In this document: positions 13,101 to 23,494 of the stretch, one piece after another
Layout: each line of letters begins with the position of its first letter
Numbering within the stretch: the first letter of the stretch is position 1
NCBI GenBank assembly: GCA_004335635.1
Contig: QAXH01005278.1
Coordinates: forward strand, 1 to 64,000
Reading direction: 5' to 3'
Length of the DNA: 64,000 bases
Source: Chloromonas sp. AAM2
Lineage: Eukaryota; Chlorophyta; Chlorophyceae; Chlamydomonadales; Chlamydomonadaceae
Translations under genes and position numbers: made by a program
Notes under the pieces: generated by a model
Databases searched by the model: none
What the model was told of the DNA's origin: nothing
The model's input: the letters and a program-made list of their open reading frames with translations, nothing else

Positions 13101-15274
13101 TTGAAACCAGACAGGTTTTAACAGGGGGCCTGCACTCTTATTTTTGCCGACCTATAACTCTGTTTTGCCAGAGGGGGGTCCAGACCCCCCCCCCTCAAAA
13201 GCCTATGTACAGGTACTTTGAGCATGCCATTGTGCTCAGTTTCATGAAAGCTTTCCAATGCACGCTTGAAAACAAAGAACTGTTCAGGTTTGAGTCAGTT
13301 CCCCAGGGTTCGAGTGCTTTGCCGGTCCTGAGCACCCCTGTCGGTTTACGACCGTTTCCGGATCCGGCATGGGTTTCCAGATTCTTTCGAGTATGCCATT
13401 GTGCAGCTCTCAGTGCGGCCGTGACGATGGCATGTTCAAATCTTGATTCTGGCTTATCGTTGGCCTGTAAACCAATTTTCCCGTAAGGCTTAATATTTTC
13501 TTAAACACCCCTGCCCCCCCTGTTCCTGACCAGCTCAGAATGGCCCCAGAATTTGAATGTAAGCTCCCTGGAGGGTGCCTAAGCCATTGCCGTGAAGAAA
13601 CTGGCGGACTTCCGTTATAGGTCGAAAGCTACGGAAGTGCAGGCCCAGATTTTGAGCAAATTGGCCGAAAGATAATTACCAAATAATAAAGCAGATTGAT
13701 TAAAAGTAACTACGGTACTAATTTACAGCCACATCGTTTGGTTTTGCAAACAATGGTGGATGGAAAAGCTGCATTGCAACATTAGCGGGGCAACCAGACA
13801 ACCTACCCGGCAGGTGTGGTGCATGTTCTGCGCTGAGCAGCAGCACTCCCCCTTCCACCACCTTGGCAGCTGCCAACCTGATGCCGTCCGGCGTGGAGGC
13901 GGCCTGGAGCAGGCTGGCGGCTGCAGTCTGCGCTGACTTGGCAGCCTCCCAACCCTTGATGGCATCAGCATTGCTGGGCTGCAAGACAGCGGATTCAAGA
14001 GCACGTGGACGTCAGGCTGGGCACTCAAGCATGCAACAAAACATGGCCTTTTGTCTTTGCCCCCGCTGAGCAGTCCTCCTCAGAGTAACGGCCATGCAAA
14101 ACCACCACCACCGCCACCACCACCATCAACAAAACGTGCACTGGCTGGCATGAAGCACCCCGGAAGCGATTCAGCCTGCTGCATACATGTGCATGAGGAC
14201 GTGCTATCAGAGGCAGCCCAGCCCACTATCGCTAGCTGTTGGCTGAAACACTCGGTTGATGCACGACTGTCACAACAGAACCTGCCCTAGCCAGGAGTCG
14301 TCTTCATGCCTTGTGAATACCATGCTATTATGAATACCAGCCCAAAGCTCATGATTCTCTTCTCACAGCAAAAGCTGATACGAAGGAGGGCTAAATAGGC
14401 ATTGGGATACTTCCTGTTGTGCCATAGCCTTACCTGCGCCCCCAGTAACGCCAGGGCCACCCGTAGGACCGTGCTGCATGCTGCAAGAGTGGCCCGTACC
14501 ACCAGTGGCGATGCATCCCGCATCAGTGCAATGATGCTAGTGGAAGCCTGCTGAAGCACTGAGGGACCCGCATCCGCCTCAGCAGCCTGTGCCAGGAAAC
14601 TGACGTACGTTTTCCTGACCAAGGCTGAGGGATCCGCCTGCGTACACCAACGCCCGGATAACCATGAAGTTCCGACCTCAACATATTGTGCTCAAATGGG
14701 TGACAGACACTTAATGGGGCTGTAGCAACTGCTGAACGATGACGGAATGTGACGCCATGCTGCTCCTGCTGCTGTCATTGCTGCAGTGCTCCAGGAGACT
14801 GAGTGACGGCCCTGGACGTCTAGGAATGAGTAGGTCATGGGCATGTACTCATGCAGGGAAAGCAAAGCGGCTGCATGGCTGATCGCCACCAGCATACCTG
14901 CAACTGCGCTAATTCCGGGAGAAATTCGGGAAGCAGCCGCCTCTCCTTGTGCACCAGCAGCTCGGCCAGCTGGGCAAGATGCTCAACCTGAAACAACGGC
15001 CCATGTATGTAACGGGTGCATGCAAGTGCAAAGCCGAGCCCCATGCATGCCACCATTTAGTGCAAATGTTGCCCATCACAGGTCCAACATGGTTGCAGGG
15101 GTTGCTGTGCAGCCACCAGTGCAGGTAAAGATCGCAAAAAGTGAACCCCACCTTCTTCTGAGCCTCGTTGCAAAGTGCCAAGTCGTTGAATATTTGCACT
15201 GCAGCCTCACGCGTGTGCTCCATCGTGTGGCTGTACAGGGGGCCGAGGCCCGCAACTTGAAAACTAGCTGACAC
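1238..15274 (-). CDS. Symplekin (Pta1-like cleavage/polyadenylation scaffold)
   Basis: Symplekin is the scaffold of the pre-mRNA 3'-end cleavage/polyadenylation complex in the nucleus. I model 18 exons: 15274-15152, 14987-14898, 14637-14434, 13978-13807, 11981-11749, 11391-11168, 10006-8096, 7588-7383, 6791-6611, 6128-6041, 5374-5278, 4814-4633, 4193-4130, 3647-3502, 3063-2932, 2592-2509, 2339-2208 and 1744-1238. All phases agree, giving about 1591 aa. The N-terminal HEAT-like region shows VHKERRLLPEFLPELAQLQ and ADPSALVRKTYVSFL, as in plant symplekins. The C-terminal domain shows FSPAELLVALHALDP, PVLPLLFMRSVITALKAAPR and FIAELLSRLISRQ, which are family hallmarks. Exon 7 (about 637 codons) is a Pro/Ala-rich linker with a basic SPDAKRAR stretch, probably a nuclear localisation signal. 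The last exon adds an acidic Glu/Asp tail. The length is above the usual range because of the linker and tail. Introns hold many repeats. Confidence 0.93.
4001..4106. repeat. Opposed GA / CT microsatellites
   Basis: A (GA)n run at about 4001-4030 is followed about 45 bp later by a (CT)n run at about 4075-4106. Together they form a long inverted repeat able to fold as a hairpin. It sits in symplekin intron 13 between exons 4193-4130 and 3647-3502, about 25 bp past the splice donor of the upstream exon. Confidence 0.85.
5970..6034 (+). mobile_element. Retroelement-like 3' end, copy 1 (CAA tail)
   Basis: The core has CTGAGCAGTCGTCCCCGGAC and GAAGGCCATGTAAA, followed by a (CAA)n tail. The same core with other tails occurs at 14058, 36619 and 63226. 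It lies in symplekin intron 10, and its tail reaches within a few bases of the donor of exon 6128-6041. Confidence 0.65.
6473..6565. repeat. 24-bp tandem repeat
   Basis: There are about 3.5 copies of a unit containing GTTGTCACCTCATGCGCGGA in symplekin intron 9. The last copies are nearly identical. Confidence 0.85.
10037..10108 (+). repeat. Dispersed repeat shared with 63900-63985
   Basis: The pattern is a TTG-rich run, then TTGTACACCCATGCGGATTC, then AAGGGATG and GTCAGGGACAAA. The block at 63900-63985 has the same order of words with about 25% divergence. It lies in symplekin intron 6, just upstream (in the gene's direction) of the large exon 7. Confidence 0.55.
12030..13700. other. Symplekin intron 4: insertion-rich, no gene seen
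   Basis: This is the longest symplekin intron (13806-11982). It contains two related blocks at about 12340-12400 and 13080-13140, sharing CCAGATTTGAAA followed by CAGAC and a TTAACAG word. It also has an internal duplicate of a GCCATTGTGC word at 13228 and 13395. These suggest an old mobile insertion. No recognisable coding domain is present. Confidence 0.4.
14058..14130 (+). mobile_element. Retroelement-like 3' end, copy 2 (ACC tail)
   Basis: The core CCCCGCTGAGCAGTCCTCCT and a GGCCATGCAAA word are followed by an (ACC)n tail with interruptions. It lies in symplekin intron 3. It shares its core with the copies at 5970, 36619 and 63226 but has a different tail. Confidence 0.65.
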
Positions 15275-15463
15275 GCATTGTATAGATCAGCGCGCCACCA
15301 CTTCGAGTGAATGACGTGTTGACCAAAACATCGGATAAAGCTCAAGAGGGTCTGCCAAACTTAAGCTAAAGTCCAACAACCAAACGGTCTAAAACGCAAT
15401 TCAACAAGGGCTGCATCTTGATCCAACTCATTACACCATCGGCAGGACGACAGACATGTCAGC
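15275..15463. promoter_or_regulatory. Divergent promoter region, symplekin / SAP gene A
   Basis: Only 189 bp separate the ATG of symplekin (15274, minus) from the ATG of SAP gene A (15464, plus), so this segment must hold both 5' UTRs and both promoters. No TATA box is evident. A related segment of 183 bp (23312-23494) lies upstream of SAP gene B, next to a decayed symplekin exon 1, so the pair was duplicated together. Confidence 0.65.
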
Positions 15464-16500
15464 ATGTCAGAAGCAGGTCCAAGCAGTCCCAAGCGCGCAC
15501 GGCTCAGCGATGCTGCTGACACGCAGGAGCCCGGAGAGCCCGTCTCTTGGGATATGCCTCCGGACATTGTCCAGACTGTGGGAGAAATGATGATGTTATA
15601 AAAGAACGAGTTTTACGATGAGGCTGAGCTTTCTTATGTGGCAGCAGCCCTAGCCGTTGCAGGCAACCCGAACCTCTCGGCCATCTCGACCTTCATCTAC
15701 AAGCGCCTGAGCCCGAGGCTGGGAGTTGACTTGGATGGCCTGACAGCTGCTTCGACCGCACCCGTCATCAAGAAGAAACTCAAGGTATGCGACCGACTGG
15801 ACTGTCCCAAGTCATTCTTGACAACTCTGATGCTGAGTCTGTCCGTCCTCTGGCAGGAGGGATCTGGCTGGTCTACAGCATTGCCTATGCCCTCCGCATC
15901 GTCATCGACGCTCAATCTATGTATGCGTGCTGCGCGTTGTTCCGCGTGCTGCGCTGTGCTGTGCTGCGCCGTGCTGTGCTGCGCCATGCTGAGCACCCGT
16001 GCCATCTCCGCCGCAACCAGTTCAACATGTGCGCAATTGCAGGAATGGGGGCTTCCTCAATCTGGAAACAAGTCTGAGTTGTGGACAAGGGTGGAGGATG
16101 AAGTGACACCTGTGGGAGAGCACTGCCCTGTGGCACGCTCCGTGCGCAAGCGAGTCAAGGCGCTGCAACAAGAGTACATCACGTAAGCGTTTGTGACAAA
16201 ACACTCAGATCGCTTGGTGTGGGCGAGGCAGAAGCCCCAAGGCACAGCAGCACAGACAGCTGGGCTTGGTTGGGCTAGCCCTCCAAGCCATTGCTTGACT
16301 TCACACGCCACTTGTTCGTTCTCGTGCTGCCTCCTATTCGTGCACCCGCAGTGTAAACCGTGCAAAGAACCACTTTGGCATTTACAGCTACCAACTGAGC
16401 GCCAACAATATCTCCTTCAAGGAGGAGCCACGCGCAAAGGCTGGCAAGCCAGTGCAAAAGCTGTGAGTCTCTCAGTTAAAATGCGAACACCCAAAGCATA

Positions 16501-16969
16501 CCGTATAGAACATATCTCATCCCGCAATAAATAATTACCTGTTGGCGGATGCGGGTTCAAAAACTACATTTTTGGCCTTTTGCGGGAAGAATTTGCGGGA
16601 TTTTTCAATAATTTATTTTAATGCTGCTGGAAGTAAAATGTCTTGTCTTGTCGCGCTGCGGGAAGTAAAACGCCTTATCACATCGCGAACACAACGATTT
16701 TTGCATTGAAACGAGTAGCTGTGTAGCTCCTAGCAGCGTTACAGCATGCATGAGTCAAGGATCAACCAGTGTGACAGCCATGCACATAGCCTTTCAGCTC
16801 AATAACAGCAGCTGTGGGAACGCTGCGCGGAATTATATTGATGTCTGGCTGTGCCTGCGAGACGCCTGCGTGAAAAATAGTCAATGTTCTGGTACGGGTG
16901 TGGGACCTGCGGGACCATTTTTATTAAATGTCGTTTTGCCCCCTGCGGGATGAGATATGGTCTATACGG
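16501..16969. mobile_element. 469-bp TIR element (MITE) with TA target duplication
   Basis: The left end, CCGTATAGAACATATCTCAT (16501 on), and the reverse complement of the right end (to 16969) match over 26 bp with one mismatch. Both ends continue to CCCGCA. The dinucleotide TA flanks both sides (16499-16500 and 16970-16971). It has no transposase frame. It sits in intron 3 of SAP copy A and is missing from the same intron of copy B, so it inserted after the duplication. A TA target site is typical of Tc1/mariner-type elements. A partial second copy lies at about 35995-36070. Confidence 0.85.
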
Positions 16970-17451
16970 TACAATACACATTGAAGCTGTCAGAAAATCT
17001 TTTTTCAAACGCGTTGTCAGAACAACTCATGACACGTGTAAGTGGCAGCATATCCTTGCGATATTGTATGGAATTGCATGTTTTTTGTCTCGTTTGTGTA
17101 ACGTTTCAGGTATTCCCTCAAGGCTGTCAAGGCTCTGGCACGTAGCAGGTGAGCGCAGGCCTCAAGTTGCTCACTATCAGTTAGGCACTGTTGAGTGGCA
17201 TGTTGCAGGCAGGCCATTGTATGCAGGTTTCACAGCTCCTTGGTTCCTCCTGTTTCATTCGCATTATTTGTCTGTGCGTCTTGTGATCTCAGTATTGGTT
17301 CATCCTCGATCCTAAAGGCCCAGAAAGAGGACAGCAAGGCCAGCTGGCAGCGCACAATGGATCGCATTGAGAGGTGCAAGACCCAGGTAACGCTTGGGGC
17401 ATGTGGGCTATTACTCGACTGCGTGCGGCTGGGCAAACATGTGGGACAGGG

Positions 17452-17545
17452 TTACATCAGGCAAGCCGTCACAGGACACGGAACGGGGTGAGCACTGTCC
17501 TGGCCTGCCCTGAGCAAGAAAGCAAAATGAACGTGACGAACAAAG
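17452..17545 (+). repeat. Dispersed repeat (CAGG...CCTGAGCAAG family), copy 1
   Basis: It starts with TTACATCAGGCAAGCCGTC and ends with GCCCTGAGCAAGAAAGC. A middle word, GGACACGGAACGGG, is shared with copies at 18757, 22745 and 60855. It lies in intron 5 of SAP copy A. Confidence 0.7.
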
Positions 17546-18756
17546 CATGCATCACAGGCTGCACCATGTGGCATGCAGTCAGTTGAGGCCAGGGGCCACC
17601 GTTCGTTAACAAAGCGTTCACAAAGCAAGCATAGGAAGGTGCAAAAGCTGTACATAAACACACAAGGTTCGAACTGATCATCTTACATTGGCTTGTTACT
17701 ACCTCACAGTTGGTAAAAACTCGGTAAAAAAAAGTTTGCCAGTTTTAGGACAAGTCCCGCCAGTGTTCGCCAGTGTTGGTGATGGTGTTGTAGTTGCAAA
17801 GTGTGATCAGGTTACTGTAGTGTGATGGGTATAATTTTGTGATACTGGCTGTTAGAATTGCACGAGGGGATTTGCAGTCCTTCCCATCAAACCTGCGGAG
17901 AAGTGCACAAATGTTTGCTGGATTGTGTTCGCACCTGCTACGTGTAGGCGTTTGACAAGCTCACCATTGCAGCTGGTCAAGATGAGCACGGTCATGTTGC
18001 AATGTCTGCATGAGCACGATCATGGGTGTGACTCAATTTTGAATGGTGCTGCATGAGCACGAGAGGGCCATCATGTTGTCTTTCGGAAGGCACATTGTAA
18101 GGTCATATCGTGCTTGAGGCCATGTCTGTGCGTCATACTCGGCTTGACTTATATGTGACATGTCACAGGCCAGCCGTAGTATCCAGGCACAGTCACGCGC
18201 TCCGGGGACATCCACACTCCTGTCACAGCATCGGCCCAGACGCGTACAGAGGGTGGACCATTCATGCGCTCACGCGCATACCTGTTTTTTACCGATTTGT
18301 CCAGGTGCGGGAAGCGCTCCTGGCTCGCGGCATGCAGGCGTCCGACGTGGAGCAGGGAATGGAGCTGCTCTGGTACTATGGGCATCTGGACATGGACAGC
18401 GACCCTGATGGGCCCAACGCAGCTCAGGCCATCGCAGACACGTGTGTCAAGGTAAGTGGCGTAAGTGGGTAACGTGGCAGAACGGTCGCTGTGGGAGAAA
18501 TGGATGTTGGCGAGCATGACGCAAATTGGTTTGTCGGCAGCTTGTCACACCATGACAGGATCCCTTATGGTAGCTCCAAGTGAATGAGAGGACTACCAGA
18601 CAGAGATAAGCAGAGCTTGTCGGTATACCTCTCGCCGTCTAGGGATACAAATCCGTAGCGCACGAAGTCAACTAGCTATCAGGCTCGTGGTTAGGATTCC
18701 TGAGCTGCTCCATCTCGGGATGGCAAGGGTTTCTGATAAGCATTTCCTATATATGC

Positions 18757-18850
18757 ACTTACACCAGGAAAACCGTCAGAGGACACGGACTGGGATCCTG
18801 GCCTACCCTGAGCAAGAAAGTAAAACGAACACAGGGGACAAAGCAGGCAA
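18757..18850 (+). repeat. Dispersed repeat (CAGG...CCTGAGCAAG family), copy 2
   Basis: It has the same start (TTACACCAGGAAAACCGTCA), the middle GGACACGGACTGGGAT and the end TACCCTGAGCAAGAAAG as the other copies. It lies in intron 6 of SAP copy A. Confidence 0.7.
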
Positions 18851-19051
18851 GGCAGGCCAACTGAAGGACCGAGCCGCCTGTGTCTTGGGATTCTTGCGTT
18901 AAACTATCTTTGCTAATTATTTTGGCCTGTCAGCAGACTGCCAGGCTGAACAGCCCAGCCAGCCTGGTGGCGGGCTGGCAGCCTGTGGCACCTGCCTGGC
19001 GCCTTTTCCCTGGCGGCCTGAAACGCTCAGCTGGCCGTGGCCGCTGCGCCT

Positions 19052-19217
19052 GGCGGTCTGGAGCCTAACGGCCGTCTGGATCCTAACGGCCGTCTGGAGC
19101 CTAACGGCCGTCTGGAGCCTAACGGCCGTCTGGAGCCTAACGGCCGTCTGGAGCCTAACGGCCGTCTGGAGCCTAACGGCCGTCTGGAGCCTAACGGCGG
19201 TCTGGAGCCTAACGGCG
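19052..19217. repeat. 18-bp minisatellite
   Basis: There are about nine tandem copies of GGCCGTCTGGAGCCTAAC, nearly identical, in intron 6 of SAP copy A. The unit length is a multiple of three, so both strands give open repeat frames (LEPNGR and AVRLQT), but no splice sites link them to exons. Confidence 0.95.
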
Positions 19218-22200
19218 GCAGCAGCGCCCTGGCAGCACAACTTCAAAGCTCCAGATAGCATGGCTGCACTATGTTTTTTTGGGTGGTTCAGTATAACAAG
19301 GCGCATCCTGGCTGCGCTATGTTTTTCAGCAAGATAAAACAGGTCGCATGGTCAAAGGCCCCACACGTCTGGTCTGTGTGTGTTTTGGATGGCTGTGATA
19401 CATCAAACATTTATCAATCTGCTCTGCCTCCTCCACTGTGCGGTTGTGTACCACCTGGTACGGGCCAGCACTTACGCACGGGATGCACATGGAGAGCTTG
19501 TGAGTGGCTGACTCGGCATGGTCTGTGAACGTGTTGGCACGCAAGGAGCTGAATTGTACAGCCGTTATTTGTAATGGCTGCATGGGTTGCGGCAGCTGAC
19601 CCAGCACAAAGCTGGCCAGTGGGTATATCTGCTCCGACCCATGGTGCAACAGTATCTTTGAGAGCCTGCTAACGAGGGCTGATATGGCTTAAAATTGGGT
19701 GTTTCAGTAGGATGTTTGGGGCGCTTGGTCGCTGGCTCACGAGGACTTGTCACCATGGTAGTATTGGGATCGGAAGTGTTGTGACCCCAGATGGCTGACC
19801 TGAGGGGGCTGGAGCTGGGACAGCAAACTGTGCGGTTTGATTACCCACAGAAGGCGCTGGAGCAGCTGTGCCTTCGGCCCCCGCCATGGGTGTAGCGAAT
19901 GCGCTGCGTTCAGCAGGCTGCGGATTGGCACCGGGCTGTCAACAATTACACTGGTGTCGAACTCCATTATTGCCAGGCGCTTGAGCCATGCAATTTCTAT
20001 CTGTAAGTACTTCAATAGGCCTGACAATAAGCCTGCCTAGCAGGCCTAGTACATCCAGCCAACTGGAGCACAAACTGCAGCGCACTGGCGGCTCCTCGCC
20101 AGTCAGTGGGAAATCAAATCGTGGTGGCCACCAGGAACTGGTGGAACCGCCAGTTCGTAAAAACATTGTGTTGGTCGCACGCCAATATGCACCACACGCA
20201 CCTGCAGATCGAGGAGTTCACCTGGCTGATCAACAACACAACGTGGGCAGACGTGTATGTTAACCTGCGTGACAATCACAAGGTATTGACTACTGGCACT
20301 TCTTGGTGTGGGGTGGTGTGGGGTTACATCAGGCGAGCATTCCAAGATTCCAGATTTGTTTGAGGACTACCAGGCTAACAAGCAAGAATTCAAGATCGAT
20401 GCAATACAACGGTGCCCGCTGTTATCCTTGGGCTAAGCGCTTGGGCTTTTTAGGCTCATGACGGGAACCAGCCTAGCAATGTTATCGCAATGTTATCTTC
20501 AACTTCAGCTGTGTTACTAAGTAGCCTTGCTCAACCATTGTGTTTGTTGTCATGCTGCCGCCACGTGCGTCCGCAGTTCACCAAGAGCCCAGCCCAGTAT
20601 AGACAGGTGAGGCACTCGGTCAGTCACAGTGTGTAGTGAAACGCTATTCATGTAAAGATTGGCACATGGAACTAACGAGCTACAGTAACGGCTTGCCCAT
20701 GGGACTTTCACTCGGATTGATTGCGACACACCACCAGGGTCAAGGGGCAAGGCACCTTTGACATGCTTAGAACTGCCAATAAGGAGTTTTACGAGTATTG
20801 GTCAATGTGTTGATTAGAAGGGTCTGATGTCAGCTGATGGACGTTGTGCAAGTATGAAAAATGTTAGAATGTTTATGCTATTTGAAAAAAATAGCAGTAA
20901 ACATGGCCACAGGCCCCAAGACGGCCCCAAGATGTTGTTGCCACTGTTGTGCATGCAGCTGGCTCTACTCAAGGAGCAGGCTGTGGATGTAGCTCTGAAG
21001 TCGTTTGTTCGTCAGGTGTGTGTGTGAGGCAGTCAACTGCATGACCACATGTCAGGTGTAGCCTACGTTGCTGCAATGCAACGACACTGTGGAACCACAT
21101 GTCAAAGGAAAAACACTGCACAATTCTACAACATGCCAGTGGTTGTACTGTCTACATGCAGAGTGCGCGCATGCAGCAAGGAGTGACGTTGATGAGATTC
21201 ACGTTGGTCTTGTTAGGAATGGGAAACAGGCATCTACTTGGCTACAATACCATAATGTGTTTTTGTTGTCGTTGTTGCTCAAGTTGGGCTGGTCAGCAAC
21301 AGAAAATGGCATTGACTTGTGGCATCGTGTCGCATTGCAGACGCTATACGACGAGTTCGAGAACGTAACGTACGACATTGAGCTGGTGCTGGATATGCCA
21401 GGGCTGCCCGAGACGCTCAAGCCCAAAATTAATGCTATGTGGGAGAAATGGATGTTGGCGAGCTCTTCCAGCGAGTCTGGTTGCGGCTGTGATGTGTGCG
21501 GATAGCCGGACGCCCGCCAGCCAACGTCCTGGAATACAGTTTGTGTAAAACATGACTTGTGTGACTGCTGGTCATCATAAGGACATAGGTGTACACCCGC
21601 AGATGTACATTTAAGTACTTGATTCATGTCAGGATTTATGTGTACTGCTTGTACTTTACCTTCTTTTCTCTGCCTGACGACGACCTGCAGGATGTTTACA
21701 TCTTACTTGGTTTGTTCGCTTTCGGCTTGTACATAAGTAATCCCGTTGTATATCAGTGCTGGTGATGTTGACACATTGTTGATACAGGGTTCAGAGGTTC
21801 AGAGGAACAGAGGAACAGAGGAACAGAAGAAGTTGAGGCCACGGAGACACTGCTCACGCATGACGTCACTAAACATCACCTGGTGTATATATACTGTATA
21901 TATATTGATTACATCAGGAGGGCCCACATGCACCTAGCGACACTGTACGACACTTTTGCTGCAAATGCAGTTGCTTTCTGCGTCCCTGTGATGCATTTTT
22001 GTGCGGGCATAGACCTGGGCTGTTTCTGTGAGTTGAACCATCGCCATTGTGGAACAGTTGACCCTCGAATCCTCCCTGCGCGTTGACTTTTGCTTTCTTT
22101 CTTTACGTGAACGCTCCCTTCCAGGTGGTGCCCTTCTGTTGCTCAGGTTTGGTCATGATGGTATCCAGTCTCATCTCTTGCAAGAGCAATTGCATGGCTT

Positions 22201-22551
22201 GTCTCTGGCTGCGCTCGATCCCTGAGGGTCCCCATGCAGTAATATTTAGGAACACCATGCAGCAGCAGCCTCCGCTGCTCCATGTAGAAGCTCGCTTGTT
22301 CTGGCGATGAGAAACTGACCGGTAGAGGACCTGACTAAGCGAAGTACTCCTAGAAGATGATTTGATGGCCATCTACCTTTCGTTATGGGCAGGCCAAGAC
22401 AGCTGGCACCTGACAGTAATGTCCCAGCTGCCATACTCAGTAACGCTTAGACTGAGTGTAGTCAGTAAAGCAGCCTGGCGGGCCTTGGGCCAGGATCATA
22501 GCTTTCTGTGCCTGCACGATGGGCGTCTGGTTCTTCGTCAGCCTGACCCTG

Positions 22552-22744
22552 NNNNNNNNNNNNNNNNNNNNNNNNNNNNNNNNNNNNNNNNNNNNNNNNN
22601 NNNNNNNNNNNNNNNNNNNNNNNNNNNNNNNNNNNNNNNNNNNNNNNNNNNNNNNNNNNNNNNNNNNNNNNNNNNNNNNNNNNNNNNNNNNNNNNNNNNN
22701 NNNNNNNNNNNNNNNNNNNNNNNNNNNNNNNNNNNNNNNNNNNN
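22552..22744. other. Assembly gap (N run)
   Basis: This is a run of 193 N. Directly to its right (22745-22815) is a minus-strand copy of the CAGG...CCTGAGCAAG repeat, cut at its CCTACCCT word, so the gap probably begins inside a repeat. Confidence 0.95.
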
Positions 22745-22815
22745 AGGGTAGGCCAGGGCGGTGCCCATCCCGTTCCGTGTCCTCTGACGGCTTCCCTGGT
22801 GTAAATACATATGTA
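22745..22815 (-). repeat. Dispersed repeat (CAGG...CCTGAGCAAG family), copy 3, cut by gap
   Basis: Read on the minus strand, it starts TTTACACCAGGGAAGCCGTC, continues with GGACACGGAACGGGATGGGC, and runs into the N gap. Confidence 0.7.
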
Positions 22816-23019
22816 TATAGTAAAGCTTAGACTGATGTGCATTTGATGCGTGGCGAGCACTCGTCCCTTTGGTTTGTACTTGCACGCTTCATGTCGTGAG
22901 CCTTCTGCACATGTAAGTCCATGCTGTGGACGTGCAATAGAGCTCGATCAGACTCACACGAGGGGAGGGATTCCAACCCCTCCAACCTACATGTGTCATA
23001 AGCTCACTCTGAAAAAGTC

Positions 23020-23311
23020 TGAGGGACCTGCATCTGCCTCAGCAGTTGACTGCTACCATTCAACCGCAAGTGCTGCTGATCACAGGTCCAACTTCATTGC
23101 ATGTGGCAGGATATAGATCGCAAAAAACAAAAATGAGCCCCGACTTCGTTGCAACGGTGAATGCACCGCAAAGCCCCAGGTCATCGGGTACTTGACCTGC
23201 CGCCTCAAACATGTGCTCAATCGTATATATTTGCACTGCAGCCTCACGCGTGTGCTCCATCGTGTGGCTGTACAGGGGGCCGAGGCCCGCAACTTCAAAA
23301 CTAGCTGACAC
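23020..23311 (-). pseudogene. Duplicated fragment of symplekin 5' end
   Basis: The minus strand from 23311 reads MSASFEVAGLGPLYSHTMEH, like symplekin exon 1 (15274), and stays parallel through REAAVQI. It then diverges through insertions and loses the exon's splice donor. A 30-bp piece at about 23022-23050 matches symplekin exon 3 (near 14557-14590), and the sequence between has been deleted. This is the left end of the block that also created SAP gene B. It is not expected to encode a protein. Confidence 0.8.
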
Positions 23312-23494
23312 GCATTGTACAGATCAGTGCCACCATTTGAAGTAAACGACGCTTGGATCAAACCATCGGCTAATGCTCAAGTAGGCAAACTTCTCAGCCA
23401 AACTCCCACCAAACCCAACGGTCGAAACCGCACATCAACAAGGGCTGCATGGTCCAGCTCATCGCACCATCGGCAATACGAAGGGCATGTCAGC
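23312..23494. promoter_or_regulatory. Duplicated divergent promoter upstream of SAP gene B
   Basis: The 183 bp between the symplekin exon 1 remnant and the ATG of SAP gene B align with 15275-15463. They share a GCTGACACGCATTGTA word, a CAACAAGGGCTGCAT word and the CAGCATGTCAGAAGCAGG start context. The partner gene is dead here, so any conserved elements mark what gene B needs. Confidence 0.55.

Larger units (their letters stand above)
15464..21505 (+). pseudogene. SAP-domain protein, copy A, with in-frame stop
   Basis: Ten exons match gene B one to one: 15464-15784, 16043-16182, 16352-16462, 17110-17148, 17293-17386, 18305-18451, 20208-20282, 20577-20606, 20959-21015 and 21341-21505. All splice sites and phases are intact (393 codons). 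Codon 46 is TAA (15599-15601), where copy B has GAA, so translation would stop after 45 residues. The rest still reads as protein: a SAP motif across exons 1/2 (KKLKEWGLPQSGNKSELWTR) and a C-terminus ending in CDVCG. Introns 3, 5 and 6 hold insertions absent from B: a 469-bp TIR element, dispersed repeats and an 18-bp minisatellite. The intact frame after the stop suggests recent inactivation or a sequencing error. Restart at a later Met is possible but would lose the N-terminus. Confidence 0.75.

Noticed and set aside
15599..15601. Reassigned genetic code (TAA or TGA as sense) to explain the two internal stops
   Set aside because: All other rebuilt genes use TAA, TAG or TGA only at their ends, and each odd stop lies in a duplicated or mobile gene copy where decay is the simpler reason.
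22998..23015. 18-bp identity with the start of ARL5 exon 4 (TCATAAGCTCACTCTGAA)
   Set aside because: It does not extend to either side, and one such match could arise by chance in a window of this size.
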